A stretch of 5,693 nt of DNA from contig JAJYSQ010000149.1 of the NCBI GenBank assembly GCA_021793495.1, positions 1-5,693 on the forward strand, read 5' to 3'. Both the position numbers and the translations under genes were made by a program. Origin of the DNA: Actinomycetes bacterium (GTDB lineage Bacteria; Actinomycetota; Actinomycetes; JAJYSQ01). This document shows positions 1 to 5,580 of this stretch, piece by piece (the stretch's first letter is position 1; each line of letters opens with the position of its first letter). Below the pieces are notes generated by a model. It was not told the DNA's origin. It worked only from the letters and a program-made list of their open reading frames with translations, and did not search any database.

Positions 1-26
1 ACTGTCCCGTATCCTTGTCAGTGCGA

Positions 27-103
27 CGCGGGGTGGAGCAGCTCGGTAGCTCGCTGGGCTCATAACCCAGAGGTCGCAGGTTCAAATCCTGCCCCCGCTA
101 CCA
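27..103 (+). tRNA. Initiator tRNA-Met (fMet), anticodon CAT
   Basis: The 77-nt cloverleaf folds fully. The acceptor stem is 27-33 with 93-99, and the anticodon stem 54-58/66-70 carries a loop with CAT at 61-63. The T arm has GCAGG/CCTGC stems around TTCAAAT, the discriminator is A100 and CCA (101-103) is encoded. Two hallmarks mark it as the initiator rather than the elongator: the first acceptor pair is an unpaired C:U (27 and 99), and the anticodon stem ends in three G:C pairs (56-58/66-68). It is intact, although an integrase gene abuts its 3' side, as expected when an element integrates into a tRNA 3' end and restores it. Confidence 0.97.
61..103 (+). other. Putative attachment site (att) at the tRNA 3' half
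   Basis: Elements of the pSAM2 family insert by recombination between attP and a tRNA gene, with an identity segment that covers the anticodon-to-3'-end part of the gene. Here a tyrosine recombinase gene ends 21 bases after the tRNA CCA, which is the usual relation between int and att. The exact core and right-hand limit are not defined by the sequence. The core could continue into the terminator hairpin. I did not see a second copy of the tRNA 3' end in the window, so the partner att would lie outside it. Confidence 0.4.
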
Positions 104-108
104 CCACG

Positions 109-141
109 AACGGCCCCGAAGGATCATCCTTCGGGGCCGTT
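109..141 (+). terminator. Perfect hairpin terminator after the tRNA, shared with the end of int
   Basis: A perfect inverted repeat has 16-bp arms (109-124 and 126-141) around the single base 125, with a GGCCCC/GGGGCC core, followed by TTT on the plus strand. The outer bases 104-110 (CCACGAA) can also pair with 142-148 (TTCGTGG) if two Ts bulge. It starts six bases after the encoded CCA, so it is a convincing intrinsic terminator for the tRNA. It should also fold in RNA from the minus strand, where it could end the int transcript, though the T run on that side is only TT. Confidence 0.85.
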
Positions 142-1479
142 TTCGTGGTCCGTGCTAACGGATTTGCTAACGGCGTCATCGACGACGAGCAGCGCAGCCA
201 CCGAGTTCGCGGCCTCACGGTCCATGCCTGGAAGCGCGTGTTGGTACACCCGAGCGGTGAACGTCTCCGAGGCGTGGCCGAGCCTGGCGCTGACGATCTT
301 CAGGTGTACGCCCGCCTTCAGCGCAGCCGTCGCGTAGCTGTGGCGCATGTCGTAGAGCCGGATGGGTGGCAGTCCGCAGCGCGCAGCGAGCCGGTTGAAT
401 CGCTGCCTGATCACGTCCGGATGCACGTCACGTCCGTCCTCCCACGTGAAGACGCGTTGAGTGTCGCGGTAGTCGACACCGAACGCGGCCCGTTCCTCGC
501 GTTGGGCGTCCTGGCGTTCACGAAGCGCGGCGATGGTGGCGGGATCGAGTGCGAGCAGCCGCGGTGCCTGATCGGTCTTACCGTCGCTCGCCTGTGCTCT
601 GCCATTGACCACGACAAGTGTGTCCGGCTCGACGGAGACTGTGCCCGCATCGAGGTCTAGCGCGGGCCACGACAGGCCGCACAATTCGGATCGGCGTAGG
701 CCGGTGGTCGCTGCCAGCAGATACAGCGCGTAGAAGCGGTCGTCGCGGACGAACTGGAGGAACTGGCGGGTCTGATCCGGAGTCCAGACAGTCGGGCGCC
801 GGCGGGCGAGTCGCGGCGGGTTCACATCTTCGGCGACGTTCGTGGTCACGTAGCGCCAGCGGACTGCATCAGCGAGCGCCTTGTGGAGCATCGTGTGAAT
901 GTTGCGCACCGTCTTCGAACTCAGCCCGGTGCCTTTGCCCTCGGGTATCCGGCCATCGCGGAAACGACGGATAGCGGCCCGAGCAGTACGGACAGACGCG
1001 CCGGTCTGCGCTGCGATCTGCGCCGCAGTTGGCTCTTTCCCTTGTGTCTTGCCCGAGCTCCACGCTTCGTACATCGCTGACGAGAGGTCCGGCTTGATCC
1101 GGCCTTCTTTCAGCAGGTGCGCATAGAACGCTTGCAGCCTCGGGGCCGTTAGCTGCTCTTGCAGCCGGACCTTGCCCAGCACCGGCACGACGTAAGCGCG
1201 GGCATAGACGTCCCAATTCCCCCACGTCGTGGCAGCCGTCGAGGTCTTCACAGCCGGTAGCCAGTCTTCCAGGAGGTAGCTTCCGAGCGTTCGCCGTGAC
1301 GACGGCACGAACCGGCCTTCCTCGACCTGGCTCATCGCAACGCGGCACTCGCGCCAGGCTTCCTTCTCCGTAGCCCAGCCGCCACGGCTGATTTGGCGTC
1401 GTTCGCCAGTCAGCGGATCCGGCGGCCCGTCGAAGATGTACGTCCAGGTCTTCCCACGCCGGTAGACGTGTCCCTTCAC
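124..1479 (-). CDS. int: Tyrosine recombinase (site-specific integrase) of the AICE/pSAM2 type
   Basis: This 451-residue integrase should catalyse integration of the element at the adjacent tRNA-fMet gene and, with Xis, its excision. The order is an N-terminal arm-binding region (about 1-60, beta-rich, with YRRGKTWTYIFD), a core-binding SAM-like domain (about 65-210) and a catalytic domain (about 230-430). Catalytic residues seen are Arg262 (TTGLRRSEL), Lys301, Arg379, His402 (LGH) and the nucleophile Tyr412 (VYQHALPGMD). The usual His of HxxR is Tyr376 (YDMR), a common variant. An insertion of about 60 residues (about 127-186) with an HTH-like pattern splits the core-binding domain. The start is GTG, one base after the xis stop, with GGTGAG five bases upstream inside xis. 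The stop lies in the tRNA terminator. Family assignment is firm; the target site is inferred. Confidence 0.95.
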   Translation of the reverse strand: MKGHVYRRGKTWTYIFDGPPDPLTGERRQISRGGWATEKEAWRECRVAMSQVEEGRFVPSSRRTLGSYLLEDWLPAVKTSTAATTWGNWDVYARAYVVPVLGKVRLQEQLTAPRLQAFYAHLLKEGRIKPDLSSAMYEAWSSGKTQGKEPTAAQIAAQTGASVRTARAAIRRFRDGRIPEGKGTGLSSKTVRNIHTMLHKALADAVRWRYVTTNVAEDVNPPRLARRRPTVWTPDQTRQFLQFVRDDRFYALYLLAATTGLRRSELCGLSWPALDLDAGTVSVEPDTLVVVNGRAQASDGKTDQAPRLLALDPATIAALRERQDAQREERAAFGVDYRDTQRVFTWEDGRDVHPDVIRQRFNRLAARCGLPPIRLYDMRHSYATAALKAGVHLKIVSARLGHASETFTARVYQHALPGMDREAANSVAALLVVDDAVSKSVSTDHENGPEG

Positions 1480-1480
1480 T

Positions 1481-1687
1481 TCAGCTCACCAGGGCGAGCA
1501 GTGCATCAGTGACGACGTAGACGCGACCGCCCAGGCGTCGCGAGGGCAACTCACCAGAAGCAGTGAGCCGGTACGCCGCCGACCGCGAAATGCCGAGCAT
1601 GACGGCAGCGCGAGGAACGGACAGCAGCAGGGGAAGTTCAGCGTCATCGCGCCGATGCGTGTCGAGGTCGATGACCTTGTTCGTCAT
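1481..1687 (-). CDS. xis: Excisionase, MerR-like HTH (helix-turn-helix, HTH_17 type)
   Basis: This 68-residue protein is mostly one winged-helix DNA-binding domain (about 20-65): a first helix (SVPRAAVMLGI), a recognition helix (SRSAAYRLTASGELPS) and a wing with RRLGGRVYVV. That is the normal size and pattern of excisionases of actinomycete integrative elements, which bend att DNA and direct Int towards excision. The open frame extends back to 1822, but the ATG at 1685-1687 is preferred. It has AAGGA about ten bases upstream and overlaps the rep stop as ATGA, which suggests translational coupling. The 45 longer N-terminal residues are a shadow of the rep 3' end. The int gene follows after one base, so the two are co-expressed. 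Confidence 0.92.
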   Translation of the reverse strand: MTNKVIDLDTHRRDDAELPLLLSVPRAAVMLGISRSAAYRLTASGELPSRRLGGRVYVVTDALLALVS

Positions 1688-3258
1688 GGTCGGGTTCCTT
1701 CCGGGGAGTGTGGAGGGGTAGTTGCCGAAAGATCGGCGGTTGGTGGTCGAGCGCGTTGTTTGGCCTGCTCGTATTGGTTGAGCCAGCGTTGGCGTTGGGC
1801 AATGGCCTTGCCGATGATCCACTTGTATGAGGGGGCGTCGGGGTCGCCGGGGCGCAGCGCGGACCAGATGTAGCGGGGCTGGCCGTCTCCGGTGGTGGCG
1901 ATTGCCGAAAGTTCGTCGTGGTCGTCCATTTCGACGCCAGCGGCTTGGAGGGCGGCGCGGACAATGTCGGATCGGTCGGCGCGGTGTTGGGTCAGCGTTT
2001 TGCCAGTCCAGCGGCGGGAGACGAGGACGCGGCGGCCGCCGAGGCCGAGGTGGTCGCGGTCATGGGCTTTCGACCGGCATCGGCCTGGTTTGAGGCCGGG
2101 GCGTGCGTCTTTCGGTTGGGTGGAGTAGAGCAGCCAGTTCGCGCAGGTGGGTGAGCAGGGCAGCCACTTCACTTCGCGGGCCAACCGGTCGATGTGTGCG
2201 CGGCGAGCTGCCGAGACCGGGCTGATGTCGTCGGCGTCGATGGCGTCGGTGATGTTCTTGGTGAGGTACTTCGTGAGGTACCCGACTGCCCGGTCAGCCA
2301 GCGGTGTTCCGGCGATGACGCCTTGCATGTCGACCTGGGTGCCGAAGCGCAGTACGTGCACCGGTTCGGCGTCCATGTCGCCGTCGAGCAGTTCGAGTGC
2401 TTCTTCCCAGCTCGGCAGGGGCAACCCGTCCGGGCCGACGTAGCCTTCCTGGTGCTCGTCCCACCTCGGGGGGTTCTCAGGGCCGTAGACGCGGAATTCG
2501 CACGGCGGCCACCACACCTGGTGATACGTCGCCGCTGCCACTTGTTTGAGCACGGCACGCGGGATCGCTCCACGGATCGCGGCGTGCAGGTGCGGAGCGA
2601 GACGGCGCTGTGGCTCGACGGCGGCGAAGTACTGCACCGAGTAGCCGGTGGCGCGGCGCAGGTTCTGCCAGAACCGGTCGATCAGCTTCGGGAAGTGCAT
2701 CGCATCCAGCGCGGCACGCCGGTAGTCATACGTTTCCGGGTCGACCGGCACACCCTCGCTAGTGACCCGCCCGTACGACGGCATCGTCAGCGTGATGAAC
2801 ATCGACGGGCGGTAGGTCTTGCCGTCCGGGGCGTGGAACGTGCGACCCACGGTGCGGGAATTCACCGGCAGCCGGGGCAGGTCCGCCACGTCCTGACGCC
2901 GCCGCGTGGAGCGCACCCGACGAGACGATTCCTCCTCATCGTCGTCATCAGCATCGTCATCGTCGGTGGCGGGGCAGGTGTCGAGGTCGGCGCTCGTGGC
3001 CGGTTCGGGTTCGGTTTCCAGATGCCAGCCTTCGCGGCATTGCTGCATCCGCAGACGGCGTGCCCGGTCCGCGCACGAGGGACACACCGACTCGCGAGTG
3101 GCCCCGCAAGGGATCGTCACGGTGCGCACGTCACCAGTCACGGTGTCAGTCACCCGCGCCAGCACCGGACGGACACACACCCCCACACTGACCGCCGCTG
3201 ACCGGACCATCTCGTCAGTGAGCACGGGCCGAGTCACCATCCCAGCGACCCCGGCCAC
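1684..3258 (-). CDS. repSA: RepSA-type rolling-circle replication initiator
   Basis: This protein of up to 524 residues should nick the double-strand origin of the excised circle and start rolling-circle replication. The HUH-type relaxase motifs are present in order: motif I FITLTMP (154-160), motif II with the metal ligands His223 and His225 (PHLHAA), and motif III YLTKYLTK with candidate nucleophiles Tyr328 and Tyr331. A cysteine cluster (C51, C59, C62, C74) looks like a zinc ribbon. A second set (C368, C372, C394, with H399 and H403) follows motif III. Residues 99-110 are a pure Asp/Glu run broken by one Ala. Start choice is open: GTG at 3256-3258 has GGTGG six bases upstream, while ATG at 3238-3240 gives 518 residues with a poorer site. 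Both overlap the preceding gene. The 3' end overlaps xis by ATGA. Confidence 0.93.
   Translation of the reverse strand: MAGVAGMVTRPVLTDEMVRSAAVSVGVCVRPVLARVTDTVTGDVRTVTIPCGATRESVCPSCADRARRLRMQQCREGWHLETEPEPATSADLDTCPATDDDDADDDDEEESSRRVRSTRRRQDVADLPRLPVNSRTVGRTFHAPDGKTYRPSMFITLTMPSYGRVTSEGVPVDPETYDYRRAALDAMHFPKLIDRFWQNLRRATGYSVQYFAAVEPQRRLAPHLHAAIRGAIPRAVLKQVAAATYHQVWWPPCEFRVYGPENPPRWDEHQEGYVGPDGLPLPSWEEALELLDGDMDAEPVHVLRFGTQVDMQGVIAGTPLADRAVGYLTKYLTKNITDAIDADDISPVSAARRAHIDRLAREVKWLPCSPTCANWLLYSTQPKDARPGLKPGRCRSKAHDRDHLGLGGRRVLVSRRWTGKTLTQHRADRSDIVRAALQAAGVEMDDHDELSAIATTGDGQPRYIWSALRPGDPDAPSYKWIIGKAIAQRQRWLNQYEQAKQRARPPTADLSATTPPHSPEGTRP
2929..2964 (-). repeat. Low-complexity GAC/GAG codon tract in rep
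   Basis: This tract of GAY and GAR codons encodes the run D-D-D-D-A-D-D-D-D-E-E-E of Rep (residues 99-110), between the N-terminal cysteine cluster and the HUH domain. It looks like a flexible acidic linker, and slippage could change its length between relatives. Confidence 0.7.
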
Positions 3259-3611
3259 TCAGGTCCACCGACCACAGTGAACGACGCCACCGGGCACGGG
3301 CCATCGGCGATCTCGTCGCCGTCGCTGTGCCACGCAGGACGGTCCGGCAACACCCGGTGAACCGCGTCGTCGGTCGTCGCAACGGTGGCCTCTTCCAGAC
3401 CGTTCAGGCACGAGCAATGCTCAGCCTGGGTGATCCAGCCGAACCCGTCACACAGCGTGCACACGCGCCACACCGACGCCTCGTGCATCGCTACACATGA
3501 CGGCGACTCACACCACCTGACCTCGCAGTACAGGCATACCTGGGCGTAGTTCAGCCGGGGCGGGCGAAGCATGGGCCCAGCCGACACACGTTCGAGAAGT
3601 TGGCTGGCCAT
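3234..3611 (-). CDS. Cysteine-rich putative zinc-binding protein, copy 2 of a tandem pair
   Basis: I do not recognise this 125-residue protein. It has eight cysteines (26, 29, 34, 39, 51, 54, 66, 68) spaced C-x2-C-x4-C-x4-C-x11-C-x2-C-x11-C-x-C, plus C106, which suggests two zinc sites. The CxxCDGFG part resembles DnaJ-type zinc fingers. It is a paralogue of the gene just upstream (3611-3940): about 35 of 61 aligned residues are identical by my count, with the same order of NYAQVC, RWC, EASVW.VC, CDGF, GLEEA and RVLP.RP. The ATG at 3609-3611 forms a TGATG junction with that gene and has GGTGGG seven bases upstream. A GTG at 3621-3623 is possible but lies inside that ribosome site. The C-terminal tail (about 100-125) is unique, and its coding sequence overlaps rep. 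No signal peptide or membrane segment is visible. A DNA-binding or Rep-accessory role is only a guess. Confidence 0.85.
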   Translation of the reverse strand: MASQLLERVSAGPMLRPPRLNYAQVCLYCEVRWCESPSCVAMHEASVWRVCTLCDGFGWITQAEHCSCLNGLEEATVATTDDAVHRVLPDRPAWHSDGDEIADGPCPVASFTVVGGPEWPGSLGW

Positions 3612-3940
3612 CAGTTGGCCCACCGACGAGGCAGAACCCGCACCGGCTCGGCGTCCTCGTCGTAGAACGAGGGACGAATCGGCAAGACCCGGCGCGAGGC
3701 CTCAGCCGCACTCTCCGGCGACGCCTCTTCCAGGCCGTGGAAGCAACCACATGGGTTCAACCCGACGAAGGTGAACCCGTCACACCGATGGCACACCTGC
3801 CATACCGACGCCTCGTACCAGGCAAGGCACTCAGCCGACGTGCACCAGCGTGTATCGCACGCGATACACACCTGGGCGTAGTTGTACCGCGCCGGTCGCA
3901 AGACCGCCGTGATTGTTTCTGGAATCGCCTGCACTGTCAT
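3611..3940 (-). CDS. Cysteine-rich putative zinc-binding protein, copy 1 of a tandem pair
   Basis: This 109-residue protein has an unknown function and is the first gene of the rep-xis-int operon. The cysteines are 25, 28, 33, 38, 50, 53, 64 and 66, spaced C-x2-C-x4-C-x4-C-x11-C-x2-C-x10-C-x-C, all eight matching the downstream paralogue. The conserved core (about 13-73) has NYAQVC, TRWC, EASVWQVC, CDGF and GLEEA; the RVLPIRP segment (about 84-90) and an acidic stretch follow. The ATG at 3938-3940 has the best ribosome site in the window, GGAGG seven bases upstream, about 35 bases after the predicted transcription start. It is cytoplasmic by appearance. Position suggests a role in replication, excision or their control. 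A structural zinc fold is inferred from the cysteines only. Confidence 0.87.
   Translation of the reverse strand: MTVQAIPETITAVLRPARYNYAQVCIACDTRWCTSAECLAWYEASVWQVCHRCDGFTFVGLNPCGCFHGLEEASPESAAEASRRVLPIRPSFYDEDAEPVRVLPRRWAN
3850..3869. repeat. 20-bp palindrome inside the first cysteine-protein gene
   Basis: GTGTATCGC-AC-GCGATACAC is a perfect inverted repeat with 9-bp arms and a 2-bp centre. It lies about 70-90 bases inside the coding region and encodes the first CxxC part (VCIACDT). The matching part of the paralogous gene (near 3520-3540) is not palindromic, so the protein sequence alone does not force it. It could be an internal operator or an mRNA hairpin. Confidence 0.6.
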
Positions 3941-3981
3941 CGCGGTACCTCCGTCGTCGGGCAGGAGAGATCGATACGACG

Positions 3982-4010
3982 AAGGTACCCGTACTTTCAG
4001 TACGGGTCAA
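3982..4010 (-). promoter_or_regulatory. Promoter of the rep-xis-int operon
   Basis: Reading the minus strand, TTGACC (4010-4005) is followed by exactly 17 bases and then TACCTT (3987-3982). This fits the actinobacterial vegetative pattern TTGACN-17-TANNNT. Transcription should begin near 3975, giving a leader of about 35 bases with GGAGG before the ATG at 3940. No terminator is visible between the regulator stop (4038) and this promoter, so read-through from the upstream operon is possible. Confidence 0.7.
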
Positions 4011-4027
4011 TACTTTCAGTACGGGTC
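3987..4027. promoter_or_regulatory. Repeated palindromic operator over the rep-operon promoter
   Basis: A perfect inverted repeat, ACCCGTACT-TTC-AGTACGGGT (3987-4007), fills the spacer between the -35 and -10 boxes. A 17-bp direct repeat, TACTTTCAGTACGGGTC, occurs at 3992-4008 and again at 4011-4027, a period of 19 bp or nearly two helical turns. The second unit keeps one full half-site, but its other arm is degenerate. There are therefore three half-sites: one inverted and two direct. This is the layout of a repressor operator with a second co-operative site. The likely binder is the XRE protein encoded just upstream. Confidence 0.78.
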
Positions 4028-4037
4028 GTGGAGGCGT

Positions 4038-5237
4038 TCAGATACCTAGGCGTCCCATCAGTGCCGTCAATGCTGCTCGGTTGCCGCCGCCCACATGCTG
4101 AAGATCCCGGACCAGCGCGTGCACCACTGGATGCCCGCTGATCTGCTCAGGAGCGATAGAGAACGCCTCATCTATGCAGGCCACAGCGCGGTCAACATCA
4201 CGTCGTTGAGCATGTGCGCGAGCTAGTTCGACCAACAAACGGGCGCGGCGCTCTGGCGATAGGTCCGAGGCGTCGAGTTCTTCACCCACCTGGATGGCGC
4301 GTCCAGCATCACCCAGCTCCACGGCTACTGACGCATAGTGCAGCTTCACGTTGGTCGGACCGAACTCGGTTCCGTAGTCGTTGCGGTCGAAGCCGAGTCG
4401 CTCAGCGAGATCGTCCGCAGCCGCGAGTTCGTCATACGCCACTTGATGCTCATTTCTCCGCGCTGCCGCAACGGCGAGCTGAAGATGCAGTGCGCCGGCG
4501 AGCGAGATAGCCGCCGGGTCACCAGTCTCGACCTTGCCAGCCAGAGCTCGGATGGCCGTGGAGGCGGTACTAACCACTTGTGCGAACTGCCGCGATCCCT
4601 GAAACACCAGGGTGAGCCGGAAAGCGCCCTCGGCCATCAGAAGCGCATCGCCGGAGCGTTCCGCCGCCGCAATAGCACGATCTGCTGAGACCCATGCACC
4701 GGCGGGCTCACCCAGCTTAGTGAGCACTGATGCGCATGCGTGATACGCACGGGCGAGTGCGGCATAAATCGCCCTCTGTGTATCGCCCTCGGCGCTACGG
4801 GCGGCGAACTCAAGTTCAGGCAGCAACTGCACCATGAGGTCGCTAACGCGTTGATACTCTGCAGCGTGGACGAATGACCAGGCCTGCTCGGTTGCTTCGG
4901 TTAGCTCAGTCATGCCCGAGGACGCCCGTTCTCCGAAGACCGCAGCTAGCGCAGTGCTGGAGCTGAGCGCCAGCGTGAGATCGACAGCCGGTGCCGGACG
5001 CTCATGCTGGGCAGCGACAACGGGCTTCTCCGGCGCGATCTCCGACAGCGGCACGCCGAGAGCGTTGGCTAGCGATTCGAGCACAGACATGCGGTCGATC
5101 CGGCGAGCCCCACGCTCCACTTGGGAGACCCACGCCTCAGACCGACTGATCAGCGCGGCAAACTCCCGTTGCGAAAGGCCACGCCGCTTCCGAAGTAGCG
5201 CGACCTTCTGGCCGAACGCCTTAGCTTCGTCAGTCAT
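4038..5237 (-). CDS. XRE-family HTH regulator with a TPR-like C-terminal domain
   Basis: This 399-residue cytoplasmic DNA-binding protein is probably the element's master switch. Residues about 8-65 are a Cro/CI-type HTH (VALLRKRRGLSQREFAALI, then a recognition helix with SEAWVSQVERGARR). From about 110 to 395 it is all helical with degenerate TPR-like pairs, for example 156-192, 200-232, 245-282, 296-324 and 333-360. The segment EFGPTNVKLH..SVAVELGD is typical of a large family of actinobacterial HTH-TPR regulators. The architecture resembles peptide-responsive RRNPP regulators, but no signal-peptide gene is visible next to it and the ligand is unknown. The ATG at 5235-5237 overlaps the end of the upstream gene by eight bases, with AGGTGA close before it, so the two are probably coupled. 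The stop lies 11 bases before the operator region, which it may bind. Confidence 0.9.
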   Translation of the reverse strand: MTDEAKAFGQKVALLRKRRGLSQREFAALISRSEAWVSQVERGARRIDRMSVLESLANALGVPLSEIAPEKPVVAAQHERPAPAVDLTLALSSSTALAAVFGERASSGMTELTEATEQAWSFVHAAEYQRVSDLMVQLLPELEFAARSAEGDTQRAIYAALARAYHACASVLTKLGEPAGAWVSADRAIAAAERSGDALLMAEGAFRLTLVFQGSRQFAQVVSTASTAIRALAGKVETGDPAAISLAGALHLQLAVAAARRNEHQVAYDELAAADDLAERLGFDRNDYGTEFGPTNVKLHYASVAVELGDAGRAIQVGEELDASDLSPERRARLLVELARAHAQRRDVDRAVACIDEAFSIAPEQISGHPVVHALVRDLQHVGGGNRAALTALMGRLGI

Positions 5238-5553
5238 CGGTCACCTGGCGGGGGAGACCCTTAGACGGCCCGTCCTCCAGGAACTCGACACGCGACGACG
5301 CGACGTAATTCTCACGGTCTGACAGGAACGTCAACGTGTGCGGCTGTCGTTCATGCTCCTCAAACGCCTCACGGTCCGCGTAGACCTCGTAGAACACCCG
5401 GGCCAGCGGCTCACCAGCGACGCGATGCGTTGCGTACACGAGTGTTCCTGGCTCATGCTGGGCGATGCCTTCCGCCGTGCGCGACACCAAGCTGTCAAAT
5501 GCGTCAGCGGCGTCCTCGTCCTTCAGGTCGAACCTCACCACGAGAGCGAACAT
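5230..5553 (-). CDS. ABM-domain putative quinol-type monooxygenase (YgiN-like)
   Basis: This 107-residue protein is a single ferredoxin-like ABM (antibiotic biosynthesis monooxygenase) domain. It has a first strand (FALVVRFDLK), a helix to about 33, the HEPGTLVY turn and strand, then RVFYEVYADREAFEEHERQPH, which is the family signature, and a last strand (VASSRVEFLED). Proteins of this type are cofactor-free dimers that oxidise or bind aromatic compounds and quinols, but many members have no proven substrate. The length is normal. The ATG at 5551-5553 has GGAG eight bases upstream. Its end overlaps the XRE regulator start (ATGACTGA), so it heads a two-gene operon. A link between a small-molecule or redox signal and the regulator is an inference from this coupling. 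Confidence 0.88.
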   Translation of the reverse strand: MFALVVRFDLKDEDAADAFDSLVSRTAEGIAQHEPGTLVYATHRVAGEPLARVFYEVYADREAFEEHERQPHTLTFLSDRENYVASSRVEFLEDGPSKGLPRQVTDD

Positions 5554-5580
5554 CTACCCGTCTCCCTCCACAGGGGTCGC

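Noticed and set aside
1688..1822. A longer xis starting at 1822
   Set aside because: The additional 45 residues are a frame shadow of the rep 3' end. The ATG at 1687 has a good ribosome site and an ATGA overlap, and the 68-residue product matches the family's size.
2266..2282. A short direct repeat GTGAGGTAC in rep
   Set aside because: It simply encodes the YLTKYLTK catalytic motif of Rep and needs no further explanation.
2194..3201. A 335-codon open frame on the plus strand antisense to rep, and other long antisense frames (for example 145-660 plus, 869-1348 minus in another frame)
   Set aside because: High-GC coding DNA leaves long shadow frames. These lack recognisable domains and overlap genes with clear motifs (Rep HUH, Int catalytic residues).
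3992..4027. Two 17-bp direct repeats as a CRISPR or replication iterons
   Set aside because: There are only two copies with a 2-bp gap, too few and too close for CRISPR. Their position over the -35/-10 boxes explains them as an operator better than as iterons.
4038..4100. A small signal-peptide gene next to the TPR regulator, as in RRNPP systems
   Set aside because: The regulator's stop is followed directly by the operator/promoter region, and I saw no start codon with a ribosome site and a hydrophobic short frame there.
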